A stretch of 12,609 nt of DNA from Thiotrichales bacterium (GCA_023266165.1 JAHFRR010000030.1:1-12609), one strand, 5' to 3'. Counted from the first letter of the stretch, positions 1 to 7,146 are shown. Made by a program: numbers and translations. Notes: generated by a model not told the origin, from the letters alone.

Positions 1-332
1 GCTTTACCTCAGAGCAAGCCACGGTGGTTGTCGGGACTGTCATCGATCCTGAAATGACGGATGAATTGCGTGTCACCATTGTGGTTACAGGGTTGGAAGG
101 GCGTAAAGACTATCAAGGGGGCGGCCAGGGTCAGTCAGCGATGACAGGGGCTCGGGCTTTAAATCCCCATCAGCGTCATGGAGATAATCTGCAAGGCCGT
201 ACACAGCAGTCAGCCTCGCAGAATGTGCCTCAAGGCGAGCAACAGCGTGCGCGTGAGCGTTCGAAGCTTGATGTGCGTCATGATTCTGACTACCTGGATA
301 TTCCAACGTTCTTGCGCCGTCAAACGGACTAG
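1..332 (+). CDS. ftsZ: Cell division protein FtsZ, C-terminal part (5' end outside window)
   Basis: This is the last ~109 codons of the tubulin-like GTPase that forms the Z-ring at the division site. The frame is open from base 3. It begins in the end of the C-terminal globular domain, where VVVGTVIDPEMTDELRVTIV matches the strand common to FtsZ proteins. A low-complexity Gln/Gly/Arg-rich linker follows, and the protein ends with DYLDIPTFLRRQTD. That ending is the conserved peptide by which FtsZ binds FtsA and ZipA; E. coli has a very similar one. The stop is TAG at 330-332. The GTP-binding half lies outside the window. lpxC follows after 63 bases on the same strand, as at the end of the classical dcw cluster. 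No terminator is visible in that gap. Identification is very secure; only the start is missing. Confidence 0.97.
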   Translation, partial: FTSEQATVVVGTVIDPEMTDELRVTIVVTGLEGRKDYQGGGQGQSAMTGARALNPHQRHGDNLQGRTQQSASQNVPQGEQQRARERSKLDVRHDSDYLDIPTFLRRQTD

Positions 333-395
333 ACTTACCCAACTCACCAGGCTCAAAAGACTCAGCGAACTAGGCCCCATTCAGTGGATTGATCT

Positions 396-1247
396 ATGCA
401 ATTTCAAAAAACCATTAAAAACGCCGTTCACATGAACGGCATTGGCTTGCACTCGGGTAAACCGGTGCATTTGACCGTGCGTCCAGCACCTGAAAACACG
501 GGCATTGTCTTTAGGCGCCTGGACTTGAACCAGTCTTTGAAAGCCTCGCCCGAGTGGGTGATTGAGGCCCCGATGTGTACCAAGCTGATTTCAGGGGCGG
601 TGAGCTTCTCCACGGTGGAGCACATCATGTCAGCGCTTGCGGGTCTTGAAATTGATAACCTGATCGTTGAGTTGAACAGCGAAGAGATGCCGATTATGGA
701 TGGCTCGGCTTCGCCTTTTATTTTTCTCTTGGAATCAGCCGGTATTGTCAAGCAAGAAGCCCGACGTCATGTGATTCGTGTGAAAAAGACCGTTCGGGTT
801 GAAGAGGGTGACAAATTTGCAGAGATCTCGCCAGTCGAGTCTGGCTTGCACTTTATGCTTTCTCTAGATTATCAAGATCCTGTGATCTCTAAAACCCCGT
901 TGGAAATTGAGTTTTCAATGCAGCCTATCTCGTATATCAAAAATGTCTCACGCGCCAGAACCTATGGGTTCGTGAAAGATCTGGAAAAGCTACATGCCAA
1001 TCAATTGGGCTTAGGGGCAAGTTTAGAAAACGCCGTGGGTGTGACAGACACGGGCATTGCCAATCCCCAAGGGCTCCGATATCCCGATGAGTTTGCACGC
1101 CATAAGCTTTTGGATGCGATTGGAGATTTGTATTTGGCAGGCTCGATTCAAGGGCATTTTCGGGCGCATAAACCTGGGCATGCTTTGAATAACAAGCTGT
1201 TGCGGGCTTTGCTTGCAGATCCTGAGGCATGGAGCTTAGGTGATTGA
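396..1247 (+). CDS. lpxC: UDP-3-O-acyl-N-acetylglucosamine deacetylase LpxC, short C-terminus
   Basis: Zinc-dependent cytoplasmic deacetylase that catalyses the committed step of lipid A synthesis. Visible family motifs are the N-terminal GIGLHSGKPV, VEH with catalytic Glu75 and zinc ligand His76, FARHKLLDAIGDL with zinc ligands His236 and Asp240, and HKPGHALNN with active-site His262. All catalytic residues are therefore present. The ATG at 396 gives an N-terminus that aligns with the family; the ribosome site in front is weak. The protein is 283 residues against about 305 in E. coli. The shortfall is at the C-terminus: it stops four residues after the conserved EAW, where E. coli continues for about 23 more. 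In E. coli that tail carries the FtsH degradation signal, so turnover control probably differs here (inference). The end overlaps the priA start by 8 bases. Confidence 0.97.
   Translation: MQFQKTIKNAVHMNGIGLHSGKPVHLTVRPAPENTGIVFRRLDLNQSLKASPEWVIEAPMCTKLISGAVSFSTVEHIMSALAGLEIDNLIVELNSEEMPIMDGSASPFIFLLESAGIVKQEARRHVIRVKKTVRVEEGDKFAEISPVESGLHFMLSLDYQDPVISKTPLEIEFSMQPISYIKNVSRARTYGFVKDLEKLHANQLGLGASLENAVGVTDTGIANPQGLRYPDEFARHKLLDAIGDLYLAGSIQGHFRAHKPGHALNNKLLRALLADPEAWSLGD
1231..1234 (+). promoter_or_regulatory. Shine-Dalgarno site supporting the GTG start of priA
   Basis: GGAG lies inside the last codons of lpxC, five bases before the GTG at 1240. This spacing supports the non-ATG start and suggests translational coupling of priA to lpxC. 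Confidence 0.6.
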
Positions 1248-3255
1248 GTCCCCTCTCACCGTTCGTGTGATGGGCGCTGTGCGCTTCCAAGAGGGTCTCA
1301 CCTATCTGATACCCAAAGCACTTCACTCTGAGATCCAGTTAGGGGTGTTCGTGGAAGTCCCGATGGGTTCGAGAACCTATTGCGGTATTGTGACAGAGAT
1401 CAATCCCCCTCTGAATTTTGATCCTGAAAAATTGAAACCCATTCTTCAGGTCATCACAGAGCGGCCCGTGTGGGATCAGGCGCTCCAAGACCTCTGGCGC
1501 TGGATGTCCAGCTATTATCATGAGCTCCCTTCCAAAGTGCTCACCACGATGCTCCCGAAGGTGTGGCTGAGTGATCGCGTGAAGCTGGCTAAACCCACGC
1601 CTAAAGCCCCGCCAGTGCCTATTACGCCTGCGCTGTATACCTTGAACCTAGATCAGCAGGGGGTCTTGGAAAAAATCCAGTGGGGCCAGTTTTGCCCTAT
1701 TCTCTTGATGGGTGTGACAGGGTCTGGGAAAACTGAGGTCTATCTGCATGCCATCCAACAGGTGTTAGATCAGGGTCGGCAGGCGCTGTTATTAGTTCCT
1801 GAGATTGGCCTGACGCATGCGTTGATGTCCAGCATCCAAACCCGCTTGACGCATTCAGTTGCCTTGTTTCACTCCGGCATGACAGATTTGGCTCGCGCCC
1901 GTGAAGCCCTAAGTGTTGCAAAGGGGGAAAAGTTATTGATTGTGGGGACGCGTTCAGCGATTTTCTTGCCCATCAAGGCCTTAGGGTTGATCATCATGGA
2001 TGAAGAGCATGATACTTCCTATAAGCAAGAATCAGGCGTGCGCTATCAAGCCCGGGATGTGGCCATCAAGCGCGCGCAGCTCTCACAAATTCCTATTATT
2101 CTAGGCTCTGCGACGCCTTCCCTAGAATCTATTTTGAATGCAGAACGCAAGAAATATCAATGGCTGATGTTATCTTCGCAATTTCATCCTCAAGCCAGCC
2201 GTGAGATCTATCCCATTGATTTGCGCCGAGAGGTTGTAGAATCTGGGCTGTCCCAGAGTTTGCTCAGCCACATCCAGGAAACTTTGCAGGCGAAGCGCCA
2301 AGTGATGTTGTTCTTGAACCGACGAGGCTATGCACCTGTACTACGATGCAAAAGCTGTGGGTGGAGTGCGAAGTGTAGGGCGTGTGATACCTACATGACT
2401 GTTCATCATCATCCTATTCGCTTAGTCTGCCATCATTGTGGATTGATACAGCATCCACCCAGCCATTGCCCCTCGTGCGAGAGCAGCGAGTGGCAGTATC
2501 AAGGGATGGGGACAGAGCGGCTGGAGCAGGCGTTGCAAGCAAAATTCCCTGAGGCTAGAATCGCCCGTATTGACCGTACGTCGATGGATCAGAAAGATCG
2601 TCTCCCCCAGCAATTAGAAGCCATTCACCAGGGTGACATTGATGTCATTATTGGTACCCAGATGATTGCCAAGGGGCATCATTTCCAGCAATTAGGATTG
2701 GTCGGGATTTTGGATATGGATGCGGGGCTTTTCAGCCCTGATTTTCGGGCGTTGGAGCATACAGTGCAGCTCTTGGTGCAGATTTGCGGTCGAGTAGGGC
2801 GCGAAGGTTTGGGGCGTGTGTTGATTCAAACCCATCAGCCAGATCATCCGGTGCTGCAAGCCGCATTAACGCAGCCTTATCTGACGGTAGCGCGTCAGAT
2901 GCTAGAGACAAGACAGCAGGGGCGTCTCCCCCCGTTTGCTTATTTCGCCCAGCTTCGGTGGGAAAGCACGGATCCTCAAGCGCCCATGGTGTTGCTAGAG
3001 AAAATCAAGTCTCAACTCTCACAACGTAATGCTAAGACACCTGAGTTTCCCCATGCGTTCCCCATTGAGATTTTAGGCCCTGTGCCTGCCTTGCAACCCA
3101 AGAAGTCTCACTTTTATCGTGCGCATCTCTTATTGTCTTCCGTGCATCGAAAATCGCTGCATGCCATGCTCGATCAGCTCTCCGAGCTCCTGCCCAAACG
3201 CCCTAGCAAAACCCATCGATGGGTCATTGATGTTGATCCTATGAGTGTGGTGTGA
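1240..3255 (+). CDS. priA: Primosomal protein N' (replication restart helicase PriA), lacking the winged-helix domain
   Basis: 3'-to-5' superfamily 2 helicase that recognises stalled forks and reloads the replisome. Residues ~5-110 resemble the 3'-DNA-binding domain. The helicase core shows Walker A GVTGSGKT (158-165), DEEH (254-257), GSAT (289-292), GTQMIAKG (472-479) and GRVGR (517-521, usually GRAGR). The zinc module carries eight cysteines: 370, 373, 379, 382, 397, 400, 410 and 413. The end DVDPMSVV matches the family's usual C-terminus. It is 671 residues against 732 in E. coli. Almost all the difference lies before Walker A: only ~30 proline-rich residues (110-140) join the DNA-binding domain to the helicase, where E. 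coli has a winged-helix domain. GTG is the start, supported by GGAG upstream. The family is certain; the domain loss is my reading by eye. Confidence 0.97.
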   Translation: MIESPLTVRVMGAVRFQEGLTYLIPKALHSEIQLGVFVEVPMGSRTYCGIVTEINPPLNFDPEKLKPILQVITERPVWDQALQDLWRWMSSYYHELPSKVLTTMLPKVWLSDRVKLAKPTPKAPPVPITPALYTLNLDQQGVLEKIQWGQFCPILLMGVTGSGKTEVYLHAIQQVLDQGRQALLLVPEIGLTHALMSSIQTRLTHSVALFHSGMTDLARAREALSVAKGEKLLIVGTRSAIFLPIKALGLIIMDEEHDTSYKQESGVRYQARDVAIKRAQLSQIPIILGSATPSLESILNAERKKYQWLMLSSQFHPQASREIYPIDLRREVVESGLSQSLLSHIQETLQAKRQVMLFLNRRGYAPVLRCKSCGWSAKCRACDTYMTVHHHPIRLVCHHCGLIQHPPSHCPSCESSEWQYQGMGTERLEQALQAKFPEARIARIDRTSMDQKDRLPQQLEAIHQGDIDVIIGTQMIAKGHHFQQLGLVGILDMDAGLFSPDFRALEHTVQLLVQICGRVGREGLGRVLIQTHQPDHPVLQAALTQPYLTVARQMLETRQQGRLPPFAYFAQLRWESTDPQAPMVLLEKIKSQLSQRNAKTPEFPHAFPIEILGPVPALQPKKSHFYRAHLLLSSVHRKSLHAMLDQLSELLPKRPSKTHRWVIDVDPMSVV

Positions 3256-3333
3256 ATACCCTCACCCGCCGTATTCCATGCACCGATGTCGAACTGCGGG
3301 CTACGGCATGCACACATCTTTCTAACCTATTCA

Positions 3334-3594
3334 ATTGGCAAGGCTTTCTTATTCCCTCCTCCCTTGCGGAGGAGGGCTAGGGTGGAGGGTTCATGTTGGC
3401 AATGCCTGTATTCAGTTGCCTCCCAACTACTGAACAGAAACTCTGCCTAAAGCTTGAAAACATTGGGCTCTGTCTTACCCAGAAATGAAGATCGCAAGAT
3501 TCTCCTCTTTTTTCTTCTGAAAGCTTTTTCAAACTGCACCCTCCATCCTAACCTTCCTCCGCAAGGGAGGAAGGAATAAGAAAGCCTTGCCAAT
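3334..3594. repeat. 261-bp element with 57-bp near-perfect inverted ends (MITE-like or paired REP-like)
   Basis: The left arm (3334-3390) and right arm (3538-3594) are reverse complements at 53 of 57 positions by hand count. The outer 22 bases, starting ATTGGCAAGGC, match exactly. Each arm contains its own 9-bp stem with a 5-base loop (CTTGC in left-arm orientation), centred near 3365 and 3563. Two of the four differences fall at partner positions of that stem, so pairing is kept. The 147-bp core has no open frame and no transposase. The only flanking direct repeat I can see is CA on each side, too short to prove insertion. It could be a non-autonomous transposable element or two copies of a dispersed repeat placed head to head. 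Confidence 0.88.
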
Positions 3595-3665
3595 CAAAGC
3601 TTGCAGAAGATATCTGAGAATCTCTGGGGGTCTAGAAAGAACAAACTACACAGTTTCCTAAAAAC

Positions 3666-3740
3666 TTGTCATTCCCGCGCAGGCGGGAATCCAGAATCTT
3701 CAAGCCTTGGACTGGGTCCCCGCCTTCGCGGGGATGACAA
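3666..3740. repeat. 75-bp palindromic repeat of the GTCATTCCCGC...GCGGGGATGAC type
   Basis: Two 29-bp arms (3666-3694 and 3712-3740) are inverted copies, matching at 25 of 29 positions, around a 17-bp spacer. Each arm holds a tight hairpin: ATTCCCGC with GCGGGAAT, and CCCCGC with GCGGGG around a CTTC loop. Sequences of this form are widespread dispersed repeats in proteobacterial genomes. The element is non-coding and could fold as RNA if transcribed. Confidence 0.85.
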
Positions 3741-3783
3741 AAAATCAAAAGCATGGGTTCAAAAATTTTAAAACCCCACCCGC

Positions 3784-3799
3784 CACCCTCACCCTAACT
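3784..3799. repeat. Possible truncated copy of the 57-bp arm
   Basis: CACCCTCACCCTAACT closely resembles the inner end of the right arm at 3537-3553 (CACCCTCCATCCTAACC), with one base missing and a couple of changes. Similarity stops soon after. It is low-complexity sequence, so chance resemblance is possible. Confidence 0.3.
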
Positions 3800-3818
3800 T
3801 TTTGCATTCAAGTACCCA

Positions 3819-3847
3819 TAGGCATTTAGACGGAACTTTGCTAGAAT
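3819..3847 (+). promoter_or_regulatory. Candidate sigma70 promoter for sdhCDAB
   Basis: TAGGCA (3819-3824, 4 of 6 to consensus), a 17-bp spacer and TAGAAT (3842-3847, 5 of 6) predict transcription from about 3854. The leader would be ~37 bases ahead of the sdhC ATG. It is the best match in the region and lies just downstream of the repeats. Confidence 0.5.
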
Positions 3848-3878
3848 GCCCTTCGAGATCTCTGTGCAAGGCGCTTAG

Positions 3879-3884
3879 AAGGAG
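3879..3884 (+). promoter_or_regulatory. Ribosome binding site of sdhC
   Basis: AAGGAG lies six bases before the ATG at 3891, a near-ideal site that fixes the sdhC start. Confidence 0.75.
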
Positions 3885-3890
3885 AAAAAA

Positions 3891-4271
3891 ATGTCGACTC
3901 GACCCCGTAATATCGGGCTTGCAAGCCTTATCAAATATCGATTTCCGGTGACAGCGATAGCCTCTATTCTGCATCGTGCTTCCGGTGTTTTATTGTTTCT
4001 GGCGATTCCCTTTGTGCTGTGGGCGTTCAAAGATTCTTTGATGTCTGTTGATGGCTTTGCTCAGGTTCAAAGGGTTTTTCAAGGCGCTCAAATGCGGTTT
4101 TGGGTATGGCTGATAGGTTCTGCGCTGCTTTATCATTTTTTAGCAGGCGTGAAGCATTTGGCCATGGATCTTGGATATCTTGAAGGAAAAACCAGTGGGC
4201 GTATCGCCAGTTGGGTTGTGATGGGCGTGAGTGCCTTGTTGATCATAGGGTTGGGGGTGAGGCTATGGTAA
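3891..4271 (+). CDS. sdhC: Succinate dehydrogenase cytochrome b556 subunit SdhC
   Basis: One of the two membrane anchors of respiratory complex II, which binds heme b and ubiquinone in the inner membrane. The protein is 126 residues, close to E. coli SdhC. The SILHRASG motif holds Ser25 and Arg29, equivalent to the E. coli quinone-site residues Ser27 and Arg31. YHFLAGVKHLAMDLG gives the expected heme ligand His82, and His89 is the second conserved histidine. Three hydrophobic spans are seen at roughly 31-47, 70-90 and 106-123. The gene opens the sdhCDAB operon behind its own candidate promoter and a strong ribosome site. Its last 7 bases overlap the sdhD start. Nothing in it looks damaged. 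Confidence 0.96.
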   Translation: MSTRPRNIGLASLIKYRFPVTAIASILHRASGVLLFLAIPFVLWAFKDSLMSVDGFAQVQRVFQGAQMRFWVWLIGSALLYHFLAGVKHLAMDLGYLEGKTSGRIASWVVMGVSALLIIGLGVRLW

Positions 4272-4618
4272 CTCGCGTGAGTTCAATCACAGGCTTAACA
4301 CGCAATGGTGTGAAAGATTTCTTAGTGCAGAGAGTCAGTGCGGTGTTGCTGGGGCTTTATTTGCTGACGCTGATCACCTGGGTCATCGTGCATCCGCAGC
4401 TGAGCTTTACCTTATGGGCTGGGCTTTTCAGCGGATTTAGCATGAAGTTTTTTACGCTTTTAGCGCTGATCTCTCTGATGGCGCATGCCTGGATTGGCAT
4501 GTGGACTATTTTTACAGACTACATCACCTGTAGCTGGCTACGTGGGCTGTTGGTGAGCCTCATGATGATAGGATTTTTAGGGTATCTGGTTCTGGGCATT
4601 ATGATTGTGTGGGGATAA
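4265..4618 (+). CDS. sdhD: Succinate dehydrogenase membrane anchor subunit SdhD
   Basis: Second membrane anchor of complex II, sharing the heme and the ubiquinone pocket with SdhC. I choose the ATG at 4265, which overlaps sdhC by 7 bases and follows a purine-rich GGGGGTGAGG. An earlier in-frame start at 4211 would add 18 residues unlike the family. The resulting 117-residue protein has three hydrophobic spans (about 22-42, 56-79 and 94-115). The motif HAWIGMW gives heme ligand His74, and TDY (Asp85, Tyr86) corresponds to the E. coli quinone-site Asp82/Tyr83 with identical spacing. The overlap suggests coupled translation with sdhC. Confidence 0.95.
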   Translation: MVTRVSSITGLTRNGVKDFLVQRVSAVLLGLYLLTLITWVIVHPQLSFTLWAGLFSGFSMKFFTLLALISLMAHAWIGMWTIFTDYITCSWLRGLLVSLMMIGFLGYLVLGIMIVWG

Positions 4619-4623
4619 GGGAG
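4617..4623 (+). promoter_or_regulatory. Ribosome binding site of sdhA
   Basis: AAGGGAG overlaps the sdhD stop codon and lies six bases before the ATG at 4630. It favours that start over the in-frame GTG at 4609, which would add seven residues and overlap sdhD. Confidence 0.7.
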
Positions 4624-4629
4624 ATAAAC

Positions 4630-6414
4630 ATGACGCAAAGCGCCAACATCGCCAAATATGAATTTGACGCCATCATCATTGGTGCAGGCGGCGCAGGCAT
4701 GCGGGCATCGCTCGAACTGGCCAAGTCAGGGTTGAATGTTGCGTGCATTTCTAAAGTTTTCCCGACACGCTCGCATACCGTTTCCGCGCAAGGGGGTATG
4801 GCGGCAGCGCTGGGTAATGTTCACGAAGATGATTGGCGTTGGCATATGTATGACACGGTGAAGGGCTCAGACTATCTGGGAGACCAAGATGCCATTGAGT
4901 ATATGTGCCAGATGGCTCCGCAAGTGGTCTATGAGTTAGAGCATATGGGGATGCCTTTCTCACGATTGGACAATGGCAAGATTTATCAGCGGGCGTTTGG
5001 CGGGATGTCGATGGATTACGACCCCAGCAAAATTGCTCAACGCACCTGTGCGGCATCGGATCGAACAGGCCATGCGCTTTTGCATACCCTCTATCAGGGA
5101 AATCTGAAAGAGAAGGCTGTTTTTTTCAGTGAATGGTATGCCATTGATCTGGTGAAAGCGCAGGATGGCAGTATTGCCGGCGTTGTGGCGCTGTGTATTG
5201 AGACGGGCGAGAAAGCGTTTTTTCATGCCCGCGCAACGATTTTAGCCACGGGGGGTGCGGGTCAGATTTATCAATCGACGACGAATGCGAAGATCAATAC
5301 AGGCGATGGGATTGGGATGGCTTTAAGAGCCGGGGTTCCCGTGCAAGATATGGAGTTTTGGCAATTTCACCCTACGGGGATTGCGGGTGCCGGGGTTTTG
5401 GTGACAGAAGGTTGTCGAGGTGAGGGCGGTGTCTTGCGCAATAAAGACGGCGAGCGCTTCATGGAACGCTATGCCCCTAATGCCAAGGATCTTGCGTGTC
5501 GCGATGTGGTGTCCAGATCCAGTGCTTTAGAGATTCGAGAAGGGCGTGGGTGTGATCACAACGGCGTGCCGTGTGTCATGCTGGACTTGACACATCTGGG
5601 GGAGGAAGTGATCTCCGCGCGTTTACCTGGTATTCGAGAGTTGGTGAAAACGTTTGTGGGCGTGGATCCTGTTAAAGCCATGATTCCTGTGGTGCCGACG
5701 TGTCATTACATGATGGGTGGATTGCCCACGAATATGCAAGGCCAGGTGGTTTCTAGAAACCAGGATGGTCAAGAGTCTATTGTCAAGGGTCTCTATGCCA
5801 TTGGCGAATGTGCGTCCGTTTCGGTACATGGTGCCAATCGATTGGGGAGTAACTCGCTGCTAGATCTGGTGGTCTTTGGTCGAGCCTCAGGGATCCACGT
5901 GCGCGAAGAGATTCTCAATGGCAAACTGTCGATGCCAGAGGTGCGTGAGGCAGATATTCAAAAAGCGTCGAGCCGTTTAGATCAGTGGGAAGGCCGTTGC
6001 GAGGGAGAAAGCTTGTTCGCTATCAGGACTGACATGCGTCATATCATGCAAATGGATTTTGGGGTGTTCCGAACTGGAGATGCCATGGAGCAGGGGCTAG
6101 AGAAGCTCAAAGCACTTCGGGAACGTTTGCAAAACGCCTATCTGCCTGATCAGTCAGCTCATTTCAATACCCTCAGAATTGAGGCGCTGGAGCTTGATAA
6201 TTTATTGGCAGTGGCCATTGCTACGGCGCATTCTGCGCACTTCAGAACGGAATCTCGAGGGGCGCACAGCCGTGAAGATTTTACAGAGCATGACAATACC
6301 CATTGGATCAAGCATACGTTGTATTTTTTAGAAGGGGATCGCATGGACACTCGGGATGTGAACTTTGCGCCCAAGCAAGTCAAAGCGTTTGAGCCTAAAG
6401 AGCGAGTATATTAA
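4630..6414 (+). CDS. sdhA: Succinate dehydrogenase flavoprotein subunit SdhA
   Basis: Catalytic subunit of complex II: it oxidises succinate to fumarate on covalently bound FAD, on the cytoplasmic face of the inner membrane. The protein is 594 residues against 588 in E. coli. Visible features are the dinucleotide-binding GAGGAG (18-23), SHTVSAQGG with flavin-attachment His49, and QFHPTG with His247. LACRDVV holds catalytic Arg291, PTCHYMMGG holds His359, and GANRLGSNSLLD holds Arg404. These correspond to E. coli His45, His242, Arg286, His354 and Arg399. Position 290, before the catalytic Arg, is Cys where E. coli has Gly; that position varies in the family. The C-terminus ends KPKERVY-like (FEPKERVY), as expected. 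sdhB follows after a single base. Confidence 0.98.
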   Translation: MTQSANIAKYEFDAIIIGAGGAGMRASLELAKSGLNVACISKVFPTRSHTVSAQGGMAAALGNVHEDDWRWHMYDTVKGSDYLGDQDAIEYMCQMAPQVVYELEHMGMPFSRLDNGKIYQRAFGGMSMDYDPSKIAQRTCAASDRTGHALLHTLYQGNLKEKAVFFSEWYAIDLVKAQDGSIAGVVALCIETGEKAFFHARATILATGGAGQIYQSTTNAKINTGDGIGMALRAGVPVQDMEFWQFHPTGIAGAGVLVTEGCRGEGGVLRNKDGERFMERYAPNAKDLACRDVVSRSSALEIREGRGCDHNGVPCVMLDLTHLGEEVISARLPGIRELVKTFVGVDPVKAMIPVVPTCHYMMGGLPTNMQGQVVSRNQDGQESIVKGLYAIGECASVSVHGANRLGSNSLLDLVVFGRASGIHVREEILNGKLSMPEVREADIQKASSRLDQWEGRCEGESLFAIRTDMRHIMQMDFGVFRTGDAMEQGLEKLKALRERLQNAYLPDQSAHFNTLRIEALELDNLLAVAIATAHSAHFRTESRGAHSREDFTEHDNTHWIKHTLYFLEGDRMDTRDVNFAPKQVKAFEPKERVY

Positions 6415-6415
6415 G

Positions 6416-7114
6416 ATGAAATTTAAAATTTATCGATACGATCCCAGCAAAGACAAAAAGCCTTATATGCAGGATTTTGATGTGCCCGATATGCCTAAGA
6501 ATATCATGCTGTTGGCGGCGTTGGAACGTCTCAAAGAGATTGACCCAACCCTTGCGTTTCGTCGATCCTGTGGGGAAGGGGTGTGTGGCTCTGATGGCAT
6601 GAACATCAATGGCAAGAATCGGCTGTCTTGTATTACCTCGATGACATCCCTCTCTGAGCCTATTGAGGTGCGGCCCCTACCAGGGCTGCCCGTGATGCGA
6701 GACTTAATTGTGGATATGAAGCAGTTTTATAAACAATATGAGCGAGTCAAGCCCTATCTGCAGCCCAGCGAGGGGGATGCCCCAGCCAAAGAACGCTTGC
6801 AAAGCCCTGCTGAGCGGGAAAAGCTGGATGGCCTCTACGAGTGTATCTTGTGTGCGTGCTGCACGACGTCGTGCCCTTCTTTCTGGTGGAACCCTGATAA
6901 ATTCGTTGGCCCTGCAGGTCTGCTGCAAGCTTACCGATTCTTGGCTGACAGCCGAGATGGCGCAACAGAGTCTCGGCTTCAAGATCTCGAAGATCCGTTC
7001 AGTGTGTTCAGGTGTCGTGGGATCATGAATTGCGTGAGTGTCTGCCCCAAAGGGCTCAATCCCACGAAAGCGATTGGGAAAATCAGATCCCTGTTATTGA
7101 AGCGAGCGGTCTAG
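6416..7114 (+). CDS. sdhB: Succinate dehydrogenase iron-sulfur subunit SdhB
   Basis: Electron-transfer subunit that passes electrons from FAD to ubiquinone through three iron-sulfur clusters. It has 232 residues (E. coli 238). The [2Fe-2S] ligands are Cys52, Cys57, Asp60 and Cys72 in SCGEGVCGSD...LSC; the Asp ligand also occurs in E. coli. The [4Fe-4S] cluster uses Cys143, Cys146, Cys149 and Cys210. The [3Fe-4S] cluster uses Cys153, Cys200 and Cys206. Trp158 in SFWWNP matches the quinone-site Trp164 of E. coli. I take the ATG at 6416, one base after the sdhA stop. The longer frame from 6365 would overlap sdhA and add 17 atypical residues. The ribosome site is weak, which suggests coupling to sdhA. 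It is the last gene of complex II. Confidence 0.97.
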   Translation: MKFKIYRYDPSKDKKPYMQDFDVPDMPKNIMLLAALERLKEIDPTLAFRRSCGEGVCGSDGMNINGKNRLSCITSMTSLSEPIEVRPLPGLPVMRDLIVDMKQFYKQYERVKPYLQPSEGDAPAKERLQSPAEREKLDGLYECILCACCTTSCPSFWWNPDKFVGPAGLLQAYRFLADSRDGATESRLQDLEDPFSVFRCRGIMNCVSVCPKGLNPTKAIGKIRSLLLKRAV

Positions 7115-7146
7115 AGTTTTAAATAAATAACGGAGGCGTCATCATT

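Larger units (their letters stand above)
3256..3890. other. 635-bp gene-free, repeat-rich region between priA and sdhC
   Basis: I find no convincing coding frame on either strand. The region holds a 261-bp inverted-repeat element (3334-3594), a 75-bp palindromic element (3666-3740), a degenerate fragment resembling one repeat arm (3784-3799), and the sdhC promoter and ribosome site at its right end. The first ~75 bases after priA contain CATGCAC twice (around 3277 and 3308) but nothing I can name. There is no hairpin followed by a T-run of the classical terminator form directly after priA. Confidence 0.8.

Noticed and set aside
178..435. 85-residue plus-strand open frame across the ftsZ-lpxC junction
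   Set aside because: It overlaps the FtsZ conserved C-terminus and the lpxC start in another frame and resembles nothing.
1248..1320. Frameshifted remnant of the missing LpxC tail
   Set aside because: Reading beyond the lpxC stop in all three frames gives only PriA's N-terminus or unrelated residues, so the short end looks genuine.
937..1326. 129-residue minus-strand open frame
   Set aside because: It lies opposite lpxC and the priA start, both certain; a frame shadow.
3256..3333. Rho-independent terminator after priA
   Set aside because: I found no GC-rich stem followed by a T-run in this stretch; the strong hairpins further on belong to repeat elements.
3789..3974. 61-residue minus-strand open frame opposite the sdhC promoter and start
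   Set aside because: It covers the promoter, ribosome site and first codons of sdhC on the other strand and shows no protein-like features.
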